Notes: generated by a model not told the origin, from the sequence alone. A stretch of DNA of 64,000 bases from Streptomyces nigra (GCF_003074055.1 NZ_CP029043.1:6006501-6070500), one strand, 5' to 3'; positions 45,667 to 54,358 are shown, counted from the first letter of the stretch. Numbers and translations: made by a program.

Positions 45667-47046
45667 GTGGCCGACCACCCCGTTGACGAGAAACTCCCCG
45701 CGCTCAAGATGGCGACGACCGGCCTGCAGCATGTGGCCGCCATGTACGCGGGTGTCGTCGCCCCACCCCTGATCGTCGGCGCGGCCATCGGCCTCTCCGC
45801 CTCCGACCTGACCTTTCTGACCGGCGCCTGCCTGTTCACCGCGGGCCTCGCCACCTTCCTGCAGACGCTGGGCATCTGGAAGATCGGCGCCCGGCTGCCG
45901 TTCGTCAACGGCGTCACCTTCGCCGGTGTCGCCCCGATGACCGCGATCGTCGCCTCCACCGCGGACCCGTCCGACGCCCTGCCGATCATCTTCGGCGCCG
46001 TCATCGTCGCCGGGCTCCTCGGCTTCCTCGCCGCCGGCGTCTTCTGCAAGGCGATCCGCTTCTTCCCGCCGGTCGTCACCGGCACCGTGATCACCCTCAT
46101 CGGGATATCGCTGCTGCCGGTCGCCTTCGGCTGGGCCCAGGGACCCGACCCCGCCGCCCACGACTACGGCTCGGCCACCAACCTGGGCCTCGCCGGCGTC
46201 ACCCTGCTCATCGTGCTGCTGCTGCGCCGGTTCACCACCGGCTTCGTCAAGCAGATCGCCGTCCTGCTCGGCCTGGTCGCCGGCACACTTCTCGCGATCC
46301 CGTTCGGCGCCACCGACTTCGGGCCCGTCGCGGACGCGGCCGTCGTCGGCTTCCCGACGCCGTTCCACTTCGGGGCCCCGCAGTTCCAGCTCGCCGCGAT
46401 CATCTCGATGTGCGTGGTGATGGTCGTGTCGATGACCGAGTCCACCGCCGACATGCTGGCGCTGGGCGAGATCGTCGACCGCCCGGCCGACGAGCGGACC
46501 ATCGCGGCCGGGCTGCGCGCCGACACCCTGGGCTCCGCGCTGAGCCCGCTGTTCAACGGGTTCATGTGCAGCGCCTTCGCCCAGAACATCGGCCTGGTCG
46601 CCATGACGAAGATCCGCAGCCGTTACGTCGTCGCGGCCGGCGGCGGCTTCCTGGTGCTGATGGGGCTGTGCCCGATGGCCGCCTCGCTGATCGCGGTCGT
46701 GCCCCGCCCGGTGCTCGGCGGCGCCGGTGTCGTCCTGTTCGGGTCGGTCGCCGCGAGCGGCATCCAGACGCTGGTCCGGGCCGGGCTCGACAAGGACAAC
46801 AACGTCCTGATCGTCGCCGTCTCGCTGGCCGTCGGCATCGTCCCCATCACGGCGCCGGAGTTCTACCACGCCTTCCCGGTGACCGCGCGGATCGTGCTCG
46901 ACTCCGGCATCTCCACGGGCTGTGTGGCCGCGGTGCTGCTCAACCTGGTCTTCAATCATCTGGGCCGCGGCGGCCGGGACGCACAGGACGTGACCCATCC
47001 GATGGAGGCGGGGGAGGAGCTGACGGGGGCGCCGGCGCGCCCCTGA
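45667..47046 (+). CDS. NCS2-family urate/xanthine permease
   Basis: A 459-residue permease of the UraA/PucJ/UacT branch of NCS2 with about 12-14 membrane segments, distinct from the AzgA-type permease at 3198. Conserved blocks are GLQHVAAMYAGVVAPPLIVG at residues 19-38, LPFVNGVTFAGVAPM, VVTGTVITLIGISLLPVA, and the substrate-site region MVVSMTESTADMLALGEIV and NGFMCSAFAQNIGLVAMTK. The gene context favours urate or xanthine. GTG 45667 has GGAGG nine bases upstream. The 248-bp gap before it is C-rich and contains no gene I can support. Confidence 0.9.
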   Translation: MADHPVDEKLPALKMATTGLQHVAAMYAGVVAPPLIVGAAIGLSASDLTFLTGACLFTAGLATFLQTLGIWKIGARLPFVNGVTFAGVAPMTAIVASTADPSDALPIIFGAVIVAGLLGFLAAGVFCKAIRFFPPVVTGTVITLIGISLLPVAFGWAQGPDPAAHDYGSATNLGLAGVTLLIVLLLRRFTTGFVKQIAVLLGLVAGTLLAIPFGATDFGPVADAAVVGFPTPFHFGAPQFQLAAIISMCVVMVVSMTESTADMLALGEIVDRPADERTIAAGLRADTLGSALSPLFNGFMCSAFAQNIGLVAMTKIRSRYVVAAGGGFLVLMGLCPMAASLIAVVPRPVLGGAGVVLFGSVAASGIQTLVRAGLDKDNNVLIVAVSLAVGIVPITAPEFYHAFPVTARIVLDSGISTGCVAAVLLNLVFNHLGRGGRDAQDVTHPMEAGEELTGAPARP

Positions 47047-47062
47047 GCCGTGCTGCGACAGC

Positions 47063-47103
47063 GCGCGCCCCGGCCGGACCTCAGGAGTCCTGCCGGGGCG
47101 CGC
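47063..47103. terminator. 12-bp hairpin between convergent genes
   Basis: Arms at 47063-47074 and 47092-47103 are perfectly complementary; the loop has an inner GGAC/GTCC stem. It sits between the permease stop and the leftward spore-protein gene stop, suiting a bidirectional terminator. Confidence 0.8.
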
Positions 47104-47121
47104 GGCCGTGCGGGTGCCGGA

Positions 47122-47574
47122 TCAGCGGGTGTAGGTCACCCGGCTCTCCTTCATCAGGGAGCCGCAGTTGGAGCCCGTCACCTGGACGTACACGTTCTTG
47201 ATGTGACCGCCCCAGTCCACGCAGTGCGCCTTGCCGTAGACGTAGGTGGGTCCGGCGTACGAGGTGTAGCGCCCGTAGTCCTCGTCGTACTCGTCGGTGT
47301 CCGAGACGTAGATCCACGCCGACATGTCCTGTGCGGTGCCCGGGGTGTTGCGGATGGTCGCAACACAGTTCTTGCCGTTGCCGGAGTTGTACGTGAGGTA
47401 CACGGTGCCGAGCGAGCCCACGGGGGCCGAGTTCACCGTCTTGTAGCCGCTGCCGCAGACCTTCTGCGGGGTGGTGTTGGGTGCCGCGGAGGCGGGCGCC
47501 GCGAGGGCGGCCGTACCGCCGACGGTCAGCGCCGCGAGCGCCACGGTGGACAGGACAGAACGCGCGTATCGCAT
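47122..47574 (-). CDS. Spore-associated protein A-like secreted protein
   Basis: A 150-residue exported protein. Residues 1-30 are a Sec signal peptide (MRYARSVLSTVALAAL, cleavage after ASA). The mature part resembles SapA of Streptomyces: VCGSGYKTVNSAPVGSLGTV, YLTYNSGNGKNCVATIRNTPG, YTSYAGPTYVYGKAHCVDWGG, with four Cys likely forming two disulfides. SapA proteins are released with or found on spores; function is unknown. It appears monocistronic. Confidence 0.85.
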   Translation of the reverse strand: MRYARSVLSTVALAALTVGGTAALAAPASAAPNTTPQKVCGSGYKTVNSAPVGSLGTVYLTYNSGNGKNCVATIRNTPGTAQDMSAWIYVSDTDEYDEDYGRYTSYAGPTYVYGKAHCVDWGGHIKNVYVQVTGSNCGSLMKESRVTYTR

Positions 47575-47691
47575 ATTTCCCCCTGGTGTCCATTGGAGTC
47601 GGTTGCTCCTGCATGATGTGACCCGCGGGGTATGCGAATGGTTGTGCTCGAATCTGATGCCGTGTCGACCAATCTTCCCGGCGATGTGCGC

Positions 47692-48114
47692 TCAGATCCC
47701 GAACAGGCCCGGATCCGTGGCGAGTTCCTTGAAGTAGTCCTGCGGGTTCGCCACCATCCGGCGCTCCTTGAGGTCCAGCAGACCGCCGACTGCGGTGAGT
47801 TCGGCCGCGACCGTGCCGTCCGCCTTCACCATGTCCTGCCGGATACGGAACGTCTTGCCGCCCGTCCACTCGAAGACACACGTCACGTCGACCTCGTCCC
47901 CGGCGAGCAGCTCGCGCCGGTAGCGGATCGTCGTCTCCAGGGCGACCGGACCGACCCCCTTGGATATGAGCCCGGTCTGGGTGATCCCGGCGGCCCGCAG
48001 CAGCGACCAGCGGGCGTGCTCCGCGTAGTTGATGTACACGCTCTGGTTGACGTGCCCCTGCACGTCGGTCTCGTATCCGCGGACGGTGATCCGTACGGAG
48101 AACGGCTCGCTCAC
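47692..48114 (-). CDS. Acyl-CoA thioesterase (4HBT hotdog fold)
   Basis: A 140-residue single hotdog-fold thioesterase of the 4-hydroxybenzoyl-CoA thioesterase group. The active-site region is YETDVQGHVNQSVYINYAEHARW, with the Asp of the DxxGHVN motif, followed by ETTIRYRRELLAGDEVDV and a central beta sheet. It probably hydrolyses acyl-CoA thioesters. I chose GTG 48114 behind AAGGGG; the frame extends upstream to 48429 but that stretch is antisense-like. The substrate is unknown. Confidence 0.88.
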   Translation of the reverse strand: MSEPFSVRITVRGYETDVQGHVNQSVYINYAEHARWSLLRAAGITQTGLISKGVGPVALETTIRYRRELLAGDEVDVTCVFEWTGGKTFRIRQDMVKADGTVAAELTAVGGLLDLKERRMVANPQDYFKELATDPGLFGI

Positions 48115-48164
48115 TGGTACCCCTTCGATGGTCGATGCCCGGTGCACCGATCTTGGCACGCCGG

Positions 48165-48803
48165 TCACGCCCTGCGCGGGGACGCCAGCAGATAGCGCGC
48201 CCGGCCGCGCGGCTCGGTGTGCTCCCCGACCTGCCAGCCCGCCTCCTCCAGTGTGGCCGCGCAGGCCCGCAGCCGCGCGCCGTCCGGCTCGCGCACCGCG
48301 ACCGCGTCCGGCTGGGGCGTGGCCCGCACCCGGTAGCCCTCCTCGGCGTCCCCCTCGGCCGGGTGGTGCCCGGCGGCCTCCAGGGCGAGCGCGGCGGCCT
48401 GCACGAGATGCCCGCGCTCCCAGGCGCACGGCCGGTCCACGGCCCCGTCCGTGTTGGTCATCCGGCGCAGCTCCAGCAGGCCCTGCCAGGCGCTGTGCAC
48501 CTCACGCGCCCGCGCCGCCCCACCGGCCGGCTGCTCCTCGCCGCCGATCCGCGCGGCGAAGACACCGCCACCCGCGGGCGGTGCGGCGGGCTCTGCCTCG
48601 GCCTCGGCCGCCGGCTCCTCCGGCGCCCGCAGGCGGTGCCCCGCCGGGGTCAGGAAGTGGTCGTGCGGCGGGCGCGGGTGCCGGAAGGCCAGGCCCCGTC
48701 CGACCAGTGCCGCGAGCTGGGCCGGGGTGCCCTTCAGCCGCCCGGTGACGGGGTCGGCGGCGTCGATGACACGCCGCTGGGCGGCGGTCGGCGTTCGGGT
48801 CAC
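48165..48803 (-). CDS. Conserved hypothetical protein with winged-helix-like N terminus
   Basis: A 212-residue protein I do not recognise. The first 65 residues (TAAQRRVIDAADPVTGRLKG, LVGRGLAFRHPRPPHDHFLT, PAGHRLR) read like a winged-helix domain where a residue set is tested before a wing. A Glu/Ala-rich linker follows, then a domain with ELRRMTNTDGAVDRPCAWERG and a C-terminal part, LRACAATLEEAGWQVGEHTE. The GTG at 48803 has GAGGAG upstream. It follows the histidine phosphatase gene on the same strand at 71 bp. Confidence 0.7.
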   Translation of the reverse strand: MTRTPTAAQRRVIDAADPVTGRLKGTPAQLAALVGRGLAFRHPRPPHDHFLTPAGHRLRAPEEPAAEAEAEPAAPPAGGGVFAARIGGEEQPAGGAARAREVHSAWQGLLELRRMTNTDGAVDRPCAWERGHLVQAAALALEAAGHHPAEGDAEEGYRVRATPQPDAVAVREPDGARLRACAATLEEAGWQVGEHTEPRGRARYLLASPRRA

Positions 48804-48874
48804 GGCGCGCTCCTCCCCGGGGTCCGTACGACGTCCGCCCGCGCGGGGACGCGGCGACCCCTTCCTCCGGAAGG

Positions 48875-49474
48875 CTACGGCCCGGGTCTGACATTCCAGC
48901 CTGTGATCACCGGGCGGCCGTGCTCGGTGCCGAGCCGGCACAGCGCCCCGGTGGCCAGCTGGAACAGCGCGCCGTCGCCGGGCGGCAGGCCGAGATAGCG
49001 GGCGGTGAGCACCCGCAGGAAGTGCCCGTGCGCCACGAGGACCACACAGCCCTCCGTGTTGGCGAGCGCCGCGTGGACCTTGGCGAGCATCCGGTCGGCG
49101 CGCTCCCCGACCTCCTCCGGGCTCTCGCCGGGGTGGTCCGGCGGCCCGGGCGCGACCCCGTCCGTGAACAGGAACCAGCCGGGCCGCTCCCGCTGGATCT
49201 CGACGGTCGTGACGCCCTCGTAGCCGCCGTAGTCCCACTCGCGCAGGTCGACGTCGACGCGCACGTCGTGCAGCCCGATCAGCTCTGCCGTCTCCCGGGC
49301 GCGCTGCGCGGGACTGGCGAACGCGGCACCGATGCGGTGCGAACGGACCAGCGGCACCAGCCGCCGGGCCTCCTCACGGCCGTGCTCGGTCAGCGGCACG
49401 TCCGTCGAGCCGGTGTGCCGCCCGGACCGCGACCACTCGGTCTCGCCGTGCCGGACCAGAAAAACCTCACCCAC
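48875..49474 (-). CDS. Histidine phosphatase (phosphoglycerate mutase-like) family protein
   Basis: A 199-residue phosphatase of the branch-1 histidine phosphatase superfamily. The catalytic motif LVRHGETEWSRSGRHTG starts at residue 6; the second core Arg is in SPAQRARETAELIG, EWDYGGYEG holds the acid/base Glu, and VLVAHGHFLRVLTARYLG holds the second His. Family members include cofactor-dependent mutases and acid phosphatases acting on small phosphates. I chose GTG 49474, next to the motif and behind GGGAAGG; the track frame opens at 49504. Confidence 0.92.
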   Translation of the reverse strand: MGEVFLVRHGETEWSRSGRHTGSTDVPLTEHGREEARRLVPLVRSHRIGAAFASPAQRARETAELIGLHDVRVDVDLREWDYGGYEGVTTVEIQRERPGWFLFTDGVAPGPPDHPGESPEEVGERADRMLAKVHAALANTEGCVVLVAHGHFLRVLTARYLGLPPGDGALFQLATGALCRLGTEHGRPVITGWNVRPGP

Positions 49475-49580
49475 CGCGCACCCTTCCCGCTCGCCTGCCA
49501 GCACCCTGCCACACGGCGGGCCGGGGGCGCGCAGCGGACTGGGCCGGACGGTCGTCGTCGCTGGGGCGCGGTGGCCCCGT

Positions 49581-49982
49581 TCAGGGCCCGGGCAGCGCCT
49601 GCACCGACTGCGCGAGCTGGCCGACAGCGGTGACGAGCGGCGCCACCGGCTGCACGAACGCGGTGAGCCGGTCCAGGGCGCGCCGCAGCACCGAGGGCTG
49701 CGGTTCCTCCTCCTCCAACTCCTCGCGCAGCCGTCTCAGTTCCCGGTCGGTGGCGTCGGGGTCGGCCAGGGCGGCCCGGTGCTCCTGGAGCAGCCGCTCG
49801 ACCTGGGCGAGCAGTTCGGCCGTACGGGCCGCCTGCCCGGCGTCCTGGGCCGGGAACGACACCGAACCGGAGAACGCCTGCGCCCGGTGCCCGACGGCCT
49901 GGTTGCCCACGTAGTGGCTGCCGCCGCTGATCACGATGCCGTTGTTGACGGGAGGGTCCTGGGGTCCGTCGTCGTGCCGCAT
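49581..49982 (-). CDS. Small coiled-coil protein with GNQAVG motif
   Basis: A 133-residue protein of unknown function. Residues 13-35 carry NNGIVISGGSHYVGNQAVGH, a Gly/Asn-rich motif shared with the C terminus of the adjacent large membrane protein. Residues 50-90 form a strongly charged helix (LLAQVERLLQEHRAALADPD and REELEEEEPQ), and the tail (ALDRLTAFVQPVAPLVTAVG) is amphipathic or weakly membrane-associated. It starts 13 bp after the large gene with AGGAGG ahead of ATG 49982, so the two are co-transcribed. Confidence 0.75.
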   Translation of the reverse strand: MRHDDGPQDPPVNNGIVISGGSHYVGNQAVGHRAQAFSGSVSFPAQDAGQAARTAELLAQVERLLQEHRAALADPDATDRELRRLREELEEEEPQPSVLRRALDRLTAFVQPVAPLVTAVGQLAQSVQALPGP

Positions 49983-49995
49983 ATTCGTCGTCCTC

Positions 49996-52302
49996 CTACT
50001 TCTCGGAACCGCCGGTGCCGCTGACGGCGGCCGGGCCGGTCTGCCGCGGGACGGTCTGGTTGGCGCTCGCGCCCGTGCCGACCGCCTGGTTGCCGACGAT
50101 GCTCATGCCGCCCTGCTGGATGACGCCCTGGTTGAGGATCGTCTGCTGCTGGGCGCGGAAGTCGGTGATGTCGTAGCCGCGCGAGTCGAGGAACTCCCGC
50201 AGCGCCGCGAGGGTGTGACGCTCCACCAGGGCGGTGATCCGGCCGGCGTCCACGACCTGGAAGTAGTTGTGGTACTCGGGGCTCAGGGCCATCTCGCGCA
50301 CGCTCACCCGGGCACCGAAGTCGAACACCGGGTCCTGCTCCATGGCCTTCAGCTCGTCCATCGTGCGCCGGTGGTGCCGGGTCTCGAAGCGGGCGTACCG
50401 CAGGGCGCGGAACGGGGCGGCGAGGAACGCCGGGCCGGTCCGGGCCAGCGAGGTCACCAGCAGCCCGCGCCGGGCGTCGTCGCGGAGTTCGCCGCGCAGC
50501 CGGTCCACGACGTGGTAGTCGGCCCGGACGGGCCCGAGCACATGGTTGTCGCAGTGCAGATGCAGGGTGCGGCCCGCCGTGGAGAAGTGCAGGAACACAC
50601 TGGGCACCACGTCCCCGCCCCACAGCGGCACATGGACGGCCAGATAGTGCCGTACGGCACCGGAGGGGCGCTCGATGATCCGGTCGACCTCCGGCGGCGA
50701 CAGCCGGGCCAGCGGCGCGAGCGCGGTGCCGTTCGTGAACCGGTCGTCGTCCCCGATGGCCGTCCCGCTCGCGAAGACGCGGTCCTCGACGAACAGGGAC
50801 CGCAGGGCGTCCGCGCCGTCGTCCTCCGCGCCGTCCCCGGCACCCCGCTCGGCGACGGTGCGCAGCCGCTGCCGCACATGGTCGACGAGGTCGGTGACGG
50901 TGAAGGGCTCCGGCTCGGCGGGGCGGGCCTTCCCCCCGGCGGAGTCGTCCGCGGGGAGCAGCGGCACGGCGATCGACCACTTGGAGTCGGTGCCGGCGTA
51001 GCCGACGAACGGCGTGTAGCCGCTGTACACCGTGACGTTGCCGCTCTGCGCCTCCCGGATCGCCGTCAGCCGGTCCGCGATCCACTTGTGGCGCGGCACG
51101 GTCGGGCGCGGCCGGTGCGGGAACGCCTCGCGGGTCATGGTGGTGCGCAGCAGCCCGTCGACGGCGAGATCGTGCCGTACGACCGTCGCGCATGCGAACG
51201 CGACGGCGGCGATCGACGCCAGGACGGCGGGGACACCGCCCCCGTACGCGCCGAGCAGCCAGGCCGGGAACCCGGACACGGGCGCCGCCGAGATGCCGTA
51301 GCCGAAGTAGAAGGCGACGAACACCATGACGACGGCGGAGAGGCCGGTGCCGATCAGCACCCGGCTCTCGGGCTGGTGGTGGCCGCGGGTGGCGTGGCTC
51401 GGACGGCCCCCGGTGCGCCGGGCGGTCGACAGCAGCACCATGGAGAACAGCAGCCACAGCGGGGCGAGGACGGCGACCAGGGCGAACGCGCAGGTGAGCC
51501 GCAGGTCCCGCTGCTGGCGGAGGTCCCGCGCGGTCAGGCAGTGCCGGACGACCGACACCAGGTCGACCTCGGGGGAGGGGGCCACCGCGCCGGCCTCGTC
51601 GGCGAGCACCTCCTCCACGACCCGGTCGGCGAACTGCTCGTCGACGTAGGCGGCCGTGCACAGATAGCGCGTGACGTCGCCCGGCTCTCTTCCGACGGGC
51701 ATGTGGACCGGACCGGTCGTCATGCCGGTTCCTCCCTCTCTGCTGCGACGGGCCGGCGCCGGCCGGGCACCGGGGGACGGGACGGTGACGGACGGCGCGG
51801 CCGCGAGCAGCGCGAGCACCACGCCGGCCGCGACGCCGAAGACGAGGCCCTGGCGCAGCAGCTGCCAGAGCACCGGGGCGGACTGGTCGAAGCGGTATTC
51901 CTCGGGCCGGAACAGCTGGGGGAGCGCCCACAGCAGCGTCTGCAGGACCACCGCCACCAGGACGGCACCGACGATGTGGCGCAGCCAGGCCGGGATCCGG
52001 GCCGGCAGCCGGGCGGGGACCAGGACGATGCCCGCGATCAGCGCCAGGGCGCGCAGGTCGTTGCTGACCAGATACCGGAAACCGCCGGCGTAGTGGTCGG
52101 GGTCGTGGCCCCAGGCGGGCAGCGAGGCCACGGAGAGCAGCCAGGGCTGCTCACCGCTCTCCAGAGAGAGCTCCCAGTAGTACTCGCTCAGCGGCCGCTG
52201 CACCCACTCGCTGCCGACGATCAGCAGGACCGCGACGAGCAGGAGAGGACGGCCGCGTAAGCCGGACGGCGTGCCCGCGGCACGCCGGCGGGACGGTCTC
52301 AT
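49996..52302 (-). CDS. Large membrane protein with C-terminal GNQAVG motif
   Basis: A 768-residue protein without a recognised catalytic domain. Residues 1-190 hold about four membrane helices and an extracytoplasmic loop. Residues 195-420 contain a soluble part (YLCTAAYVDEQFADRVVEEV) and three more helices. The C-terminal 350 residues are soluble and conserved-looking (SGYTPFVGYAGTDSKWSIAV, VPLWGGDVVPSVFLHFSTAG, EYHNYFQVVDAGRITALVE), ending GVIQQGGMSIVGNQAVGTG. An internal ATG at 51723 with GGAGGAACC upstream is in frame, so a shorter 575-residue product could also be made. GGGGGA precedes ATG 52302. Confidence 0.7.
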   Translation of the reverse strand: MRPSRRRAAGTPSGLRGRPLLLVAVLLIVGSEWVQRPLSEYYWELSLESGEQPWLLSVASLPAWGHDPDHYAGGFRYLVSNDLRALALIAGIVLVPARLPARIPAWLRHIVGAVLVAVVLQTLLWALPQLFRPEEYRFDQSAPVLWQLLRQGLVFGVAAGVVLALLAAAPSVTVPSPGARPAPARRSREGGTGMTTGPVHMPVGREPGDVTRYLCTAAYVDEQFADRVVEEVLADEAGAVAPSPEVDLVSVVRHCLTARDLRQQRDLRLTCAFALVAVLAPLWLLFSMVLLSTARRTGGRPSHATRGHHQPESRVLIGTGLSAVVMVFVAFYFGYGISAAPVSGFPAWLLGAYGGGVPAVLASIAAVAFACATVVRHDLAVDGLLRTTMTREAFPHRPRPTVPRHKWIADRLTAIREAQSGNVTVYSGYTPFVGYAGTDSKWSIAVPLLPADDSAGGKARPAEPEPFTVTDLVDHVRQRLRTVAERGAGDGAEDDGADALRSLFVEDRVFASGTAIGDDDRFTNGTALAPLARLSPPEVDRIIERPSGAVRHYLAVHVPLWGGDVVPSVFLHFSTAGRTLHLHCDNHVLGPVRADYHVVDRLRGELRDDARRGLLVTSLARTGPAFLAAPFRALRYARFETRHHRRTMDELKAMEQDPVFDFGARVSVREMALSPEYHNYFQVVDAGRITALVERHTLAALREFLDSRGYDITDFRAQQQTILNQGVIQQGGMSIVGNQAVGTGASANQTVPRQTGPAAVSGTGGSEK

Positions 52303-52396
52303 TCCGGGGTCCCCCTATCCCCTGGCTGCTGCGAACGGTGGCGGCACTCTATGGCATCCCCGTTCTCCGCGACCGCGAATCCGCGAACATCCACGC

Positions 52397-53605
52397 CTAC
52401 TGGCGATAGCCGCTCAGGAACCGCCCGATCCGCCCGATCGCCGCCTCCAGGTCGTCGGCGTACGGGAGCGTGAGGATGCGGAAGTGGTCGGGGGAGGGCC
52501 AGTTGAAGCCGGTGCCCTGGACCACCTGGATCTTCTCGCGCAGCAGCAGGTCCAGGACGAACTTCTCGTCGTCGTGGATGCGGTGCACCTTGGGGTCCAG
52601 GCGCGGGAAGGCGTAGAGGGCGCCCTTGGGCTTCACACAGGAGACGCCGGGAATCTCGTTGAGCTTCTCCCAGGCCACGTCGCGCTGTTCGCGCAGCCTG
52701 CCGCCGGGCCGGGTCAGGTCCTGGATCGACTGCCGGCCGCCGAGCGCGGCCTGGATGGCGTACTGGGCGGGGGCGTTGGCGCACAGCCGCATGGAGGCCA
52801 GCATGGTCAGGCCCTCCAGATAGTCCTTCGCGTGCTGCTTCGGCCCGGTGACCACCAGCCAGCCGGAGCGGAAGCCCGCCACCCGGTAGGTCTTCGACAG
52901 CCCGCAGAAGGTGAGGACGACGAGGTCGGGGGCGAGCGCGGCGGCCGAGTGGTGGACGGCGTCGTCGTAGAGGATCTGGTCGTAGATCTCGTCGGCGAAC
53001 ACCATCAGGCCGTGCCTGCGGGCCAGATCGAGGATGCCCTCGACGACCTCCTTCGGATACACCGCGCCCGTGGGGTTGTTGGGGTTGATGATGACGACGG
53101 CCTTGGTGCGGTCGGTGATCTTCGCGGCCATGTCGTCGAGGTCCGGGTACCAGTCGGCCTGCTCGTCGCACAGGTAGTGCACGGCCTTGCCGCCCGCGAG
53201 GTTGGTGACCGCGGTCCACAGGGGGAAGTCCGGGGCGGGGATGAGGACTTCGTCGCCGTCCTCCAGCAGGGCCTGTACGGCCATGGAGACCAGCTCGGAG
53301 ACGCCGTTGCCGAGGAAGACGTCGTCGACGTCGACCTCCAGTCCGAGCGTCTGGTAGCGCTGGGCCACCGCGCGGCGGGCGGAGAGGACGCCGCGTGAGT
53401 CGGTGTAGCCGTGCGCCCGGGGGAGCATCCGGATCATGTCCTGGAGGATCTCCTCGGGCGCCTCGAACCCGAAGAGGGCGGGGTTGCCGGTGTTGAGGCG
53501 CAGCACGCTGTGGCCCGCCTCCTCCAGCGCGTTCGCCTGCTCGATCACCGGGCCGCGGATCTCGTAGCAGACCTCGCTCAGCTTGCTCGACTGCCGGAAC
53601 TCCAT
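52397..53605 (-). CDS. AlaA-type alanine aminotransferase (PLP-dependent, class I/II)
   Basis: A 402-residue fold-type I aminotransferase closely resembling AlaA, which makes alanine from pyruvate and glutamate. Motifs: LNTGNPALFGFEAPEEI near residue 37, GNGVSELVSMAVQALL, INPNNPTGAVYPKEVVE, ADEIYDQILYD, and the PLP lysine in FCGLSKTYRVAGFRSGW near 240. FNWPSPDHFRILTLPY is near the end. ATG 53605 faces the HxlR regulator gene, with 87 bp between starts and two operator-like palindromes in the gap. Confidence 0.92.
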   Translation of the reverse strand: MEFRQSSKLSEVCYEIRGPVIEQANALEEAGHSVLRLNTGNPALFGFEAPEEILQDMIRMLPRAHGYTDSRGVLSARRAVAQRYQTLGLEVDVDDVFLGNGVSELVSMAVQALLEDGDEVLIPAPDFPLWTAVTNLAGGKAVHYLCDEQADWYPDLDDMAAKITDRTKAVVIINPNNPTGAVYPKEVVEGILDLARRHGLMVFADEIYDQILYDDAVHHSAAALAPDLVVLTFCGLSKTYRVAGFRSGWLVVTGPKQHAKDYLEGLTMLASMRLCANAPAQYAIQAALGGRQSIQDLTRPGGRLREQRDVAWEKLNEIPGVSCVKPKGALYAFPRLDPKVHRIHDDEKFVLDLLLREKIQVVQGTGFNWPSPDHFRILTLPYADDLEAAIGRIGRFLSGYRQ

Positions 53606-53635
53606 GCGCGCTCGCCCCTCCGGATTCGTGTGTTG

Positions 53636-53685
53636 CTTGGTTTTACCAAGTGGGAGCTTGGAAAGTCCAACAACATGTCTAGACT
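53636..53685 (+). promoter_or_regulatory. HxlR promoter with tandem CTTGG-N5-CCAA operators
   Basis: Palindromes CTTGG-TTTTA-CCAAG (53636-53650) and CTTGG-AAAGT-CCAAC (53657-53671) have centres 21 bp apart. The second overlaps a -35 TTGGAA (53658-53663); a -10 TAGACT (53680-53685) follows a 16-bp spacer and ends seven bases before ATG 53693, so the transcript is probably leaderless. The first palindrome is 31 bp from the divergent aminotransferase start. Confidence 0.75.
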
Positions 53686-53692
53686 GCGTCGC

Positions 53693-54319
53693 ATGTCACC
53701 TCGCCGAAGCTACGACCAGTACTGTTCCGCCGCCCGCGCGCTCGACGCCGTCGGCGACCGCTGGACCCTGCTGATCGTCCGGGAGCTGCTGGCCGGTCCG
53801 CGGCGCTACACCGATCTGCACGCCGACCTGCCGGGCGTCAGCACGGACGTACTGGCCTCCCGGCTGAAGGACATGGAGCGCGACGGCCTGAGCACACGCC
53901 GCCGGCTTCCCCCGCCCGGCGCGGCCTACGTCTACGAACTCACCGACCGCGGGCGCCGGTTGCTGCCCGTGCTGCTGGCGCTGGGGGAGTGGGGCCGGTC
54001 CGAACTGGGCGAGCGCCGGCCCACCGACGCCGTCCGCGCGCACTGGTTCGCCCTGCCGCTGCTGTCGTCGCTGGAGGGCGAGGGACTGCTCGAAGTGCAC
54101 CTGGAGGAGGGCGACTTCCATCTGTACGCCGGCGCCGAGGACGGGCCCGTGTACGGCGAGGGACCCGCCCCCCGCGAGCCCGACGCACGGCTGGTCCTGG
54201 ACTCCGCGACCTGCGAGGCGCTGGCCCGCGGCGAGATGAGCCTCGCGGACGCCGTCCGGGACGGCCGGGCCACCGTGACCGGCGAGGGCACCCTGGCCAA
54301 GGCGCTGCTGGAGGGGTGA
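53693..54319 (+). CDS. HxlR-family transcriptional regulator
   Basis: A 208-residue regulator. The first 100 residues are an HxlR winged helix: YCSAARALDAVGDRWTLLIVRELLAGPRRY with the conserved Cys, LPGVSTDVLASRLKDMERDG, and AAYVYELTDRGRRLLPVL. An extra C-terminal domain of about 90 residues (EVHLEEGDFHLYAGAEDGP, VLDSATCEALARGEMSLADA) resembles an SCP-2 sterol-carrier-like ligand domain often fused in such regulators. ATG 53693 is leaderless by the promoter; an in-frame ATG at 53675 lies upstream of the -10. Tandem palindromes in its promoter suggest autoregulation and control of the divergent aminotransferase. Confidence 0.9.
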   Translation: MSPRRSYDQYCSAARALDAVGDRWTLLIVRELLAGPRRYTDLHADLPGVSTDVLASRLKDMERDGLSTRRRLPPPGAAYVYELTDRGRRLLPVLLALGEWGRSELGERRPTDAVRAHWFALPLLSSLEGEGLLEVHLEEGDFHLYAGAEDGPVYGEGPAPREPDARLVLDSATCEALARGEMSLADAVRDGRATVTGEGTLAKALLEG

Positions 54320-54326
54320 ACGCCGA

Positions 54327-54358
54327 GGGCACCGCCGTGCGACCGTACGGCGGTGCCC
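54327..54358. terminator. 12-bp hairpin between convergent genes
   Basis: Perfect 12-bp arms at 54327-54338 and 54347-54358 with an eight-base loop start seven bases after the HxlR gene stop and end before the convergent gene stop at 54380. It likely terminates both. Confidence 0.82.
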
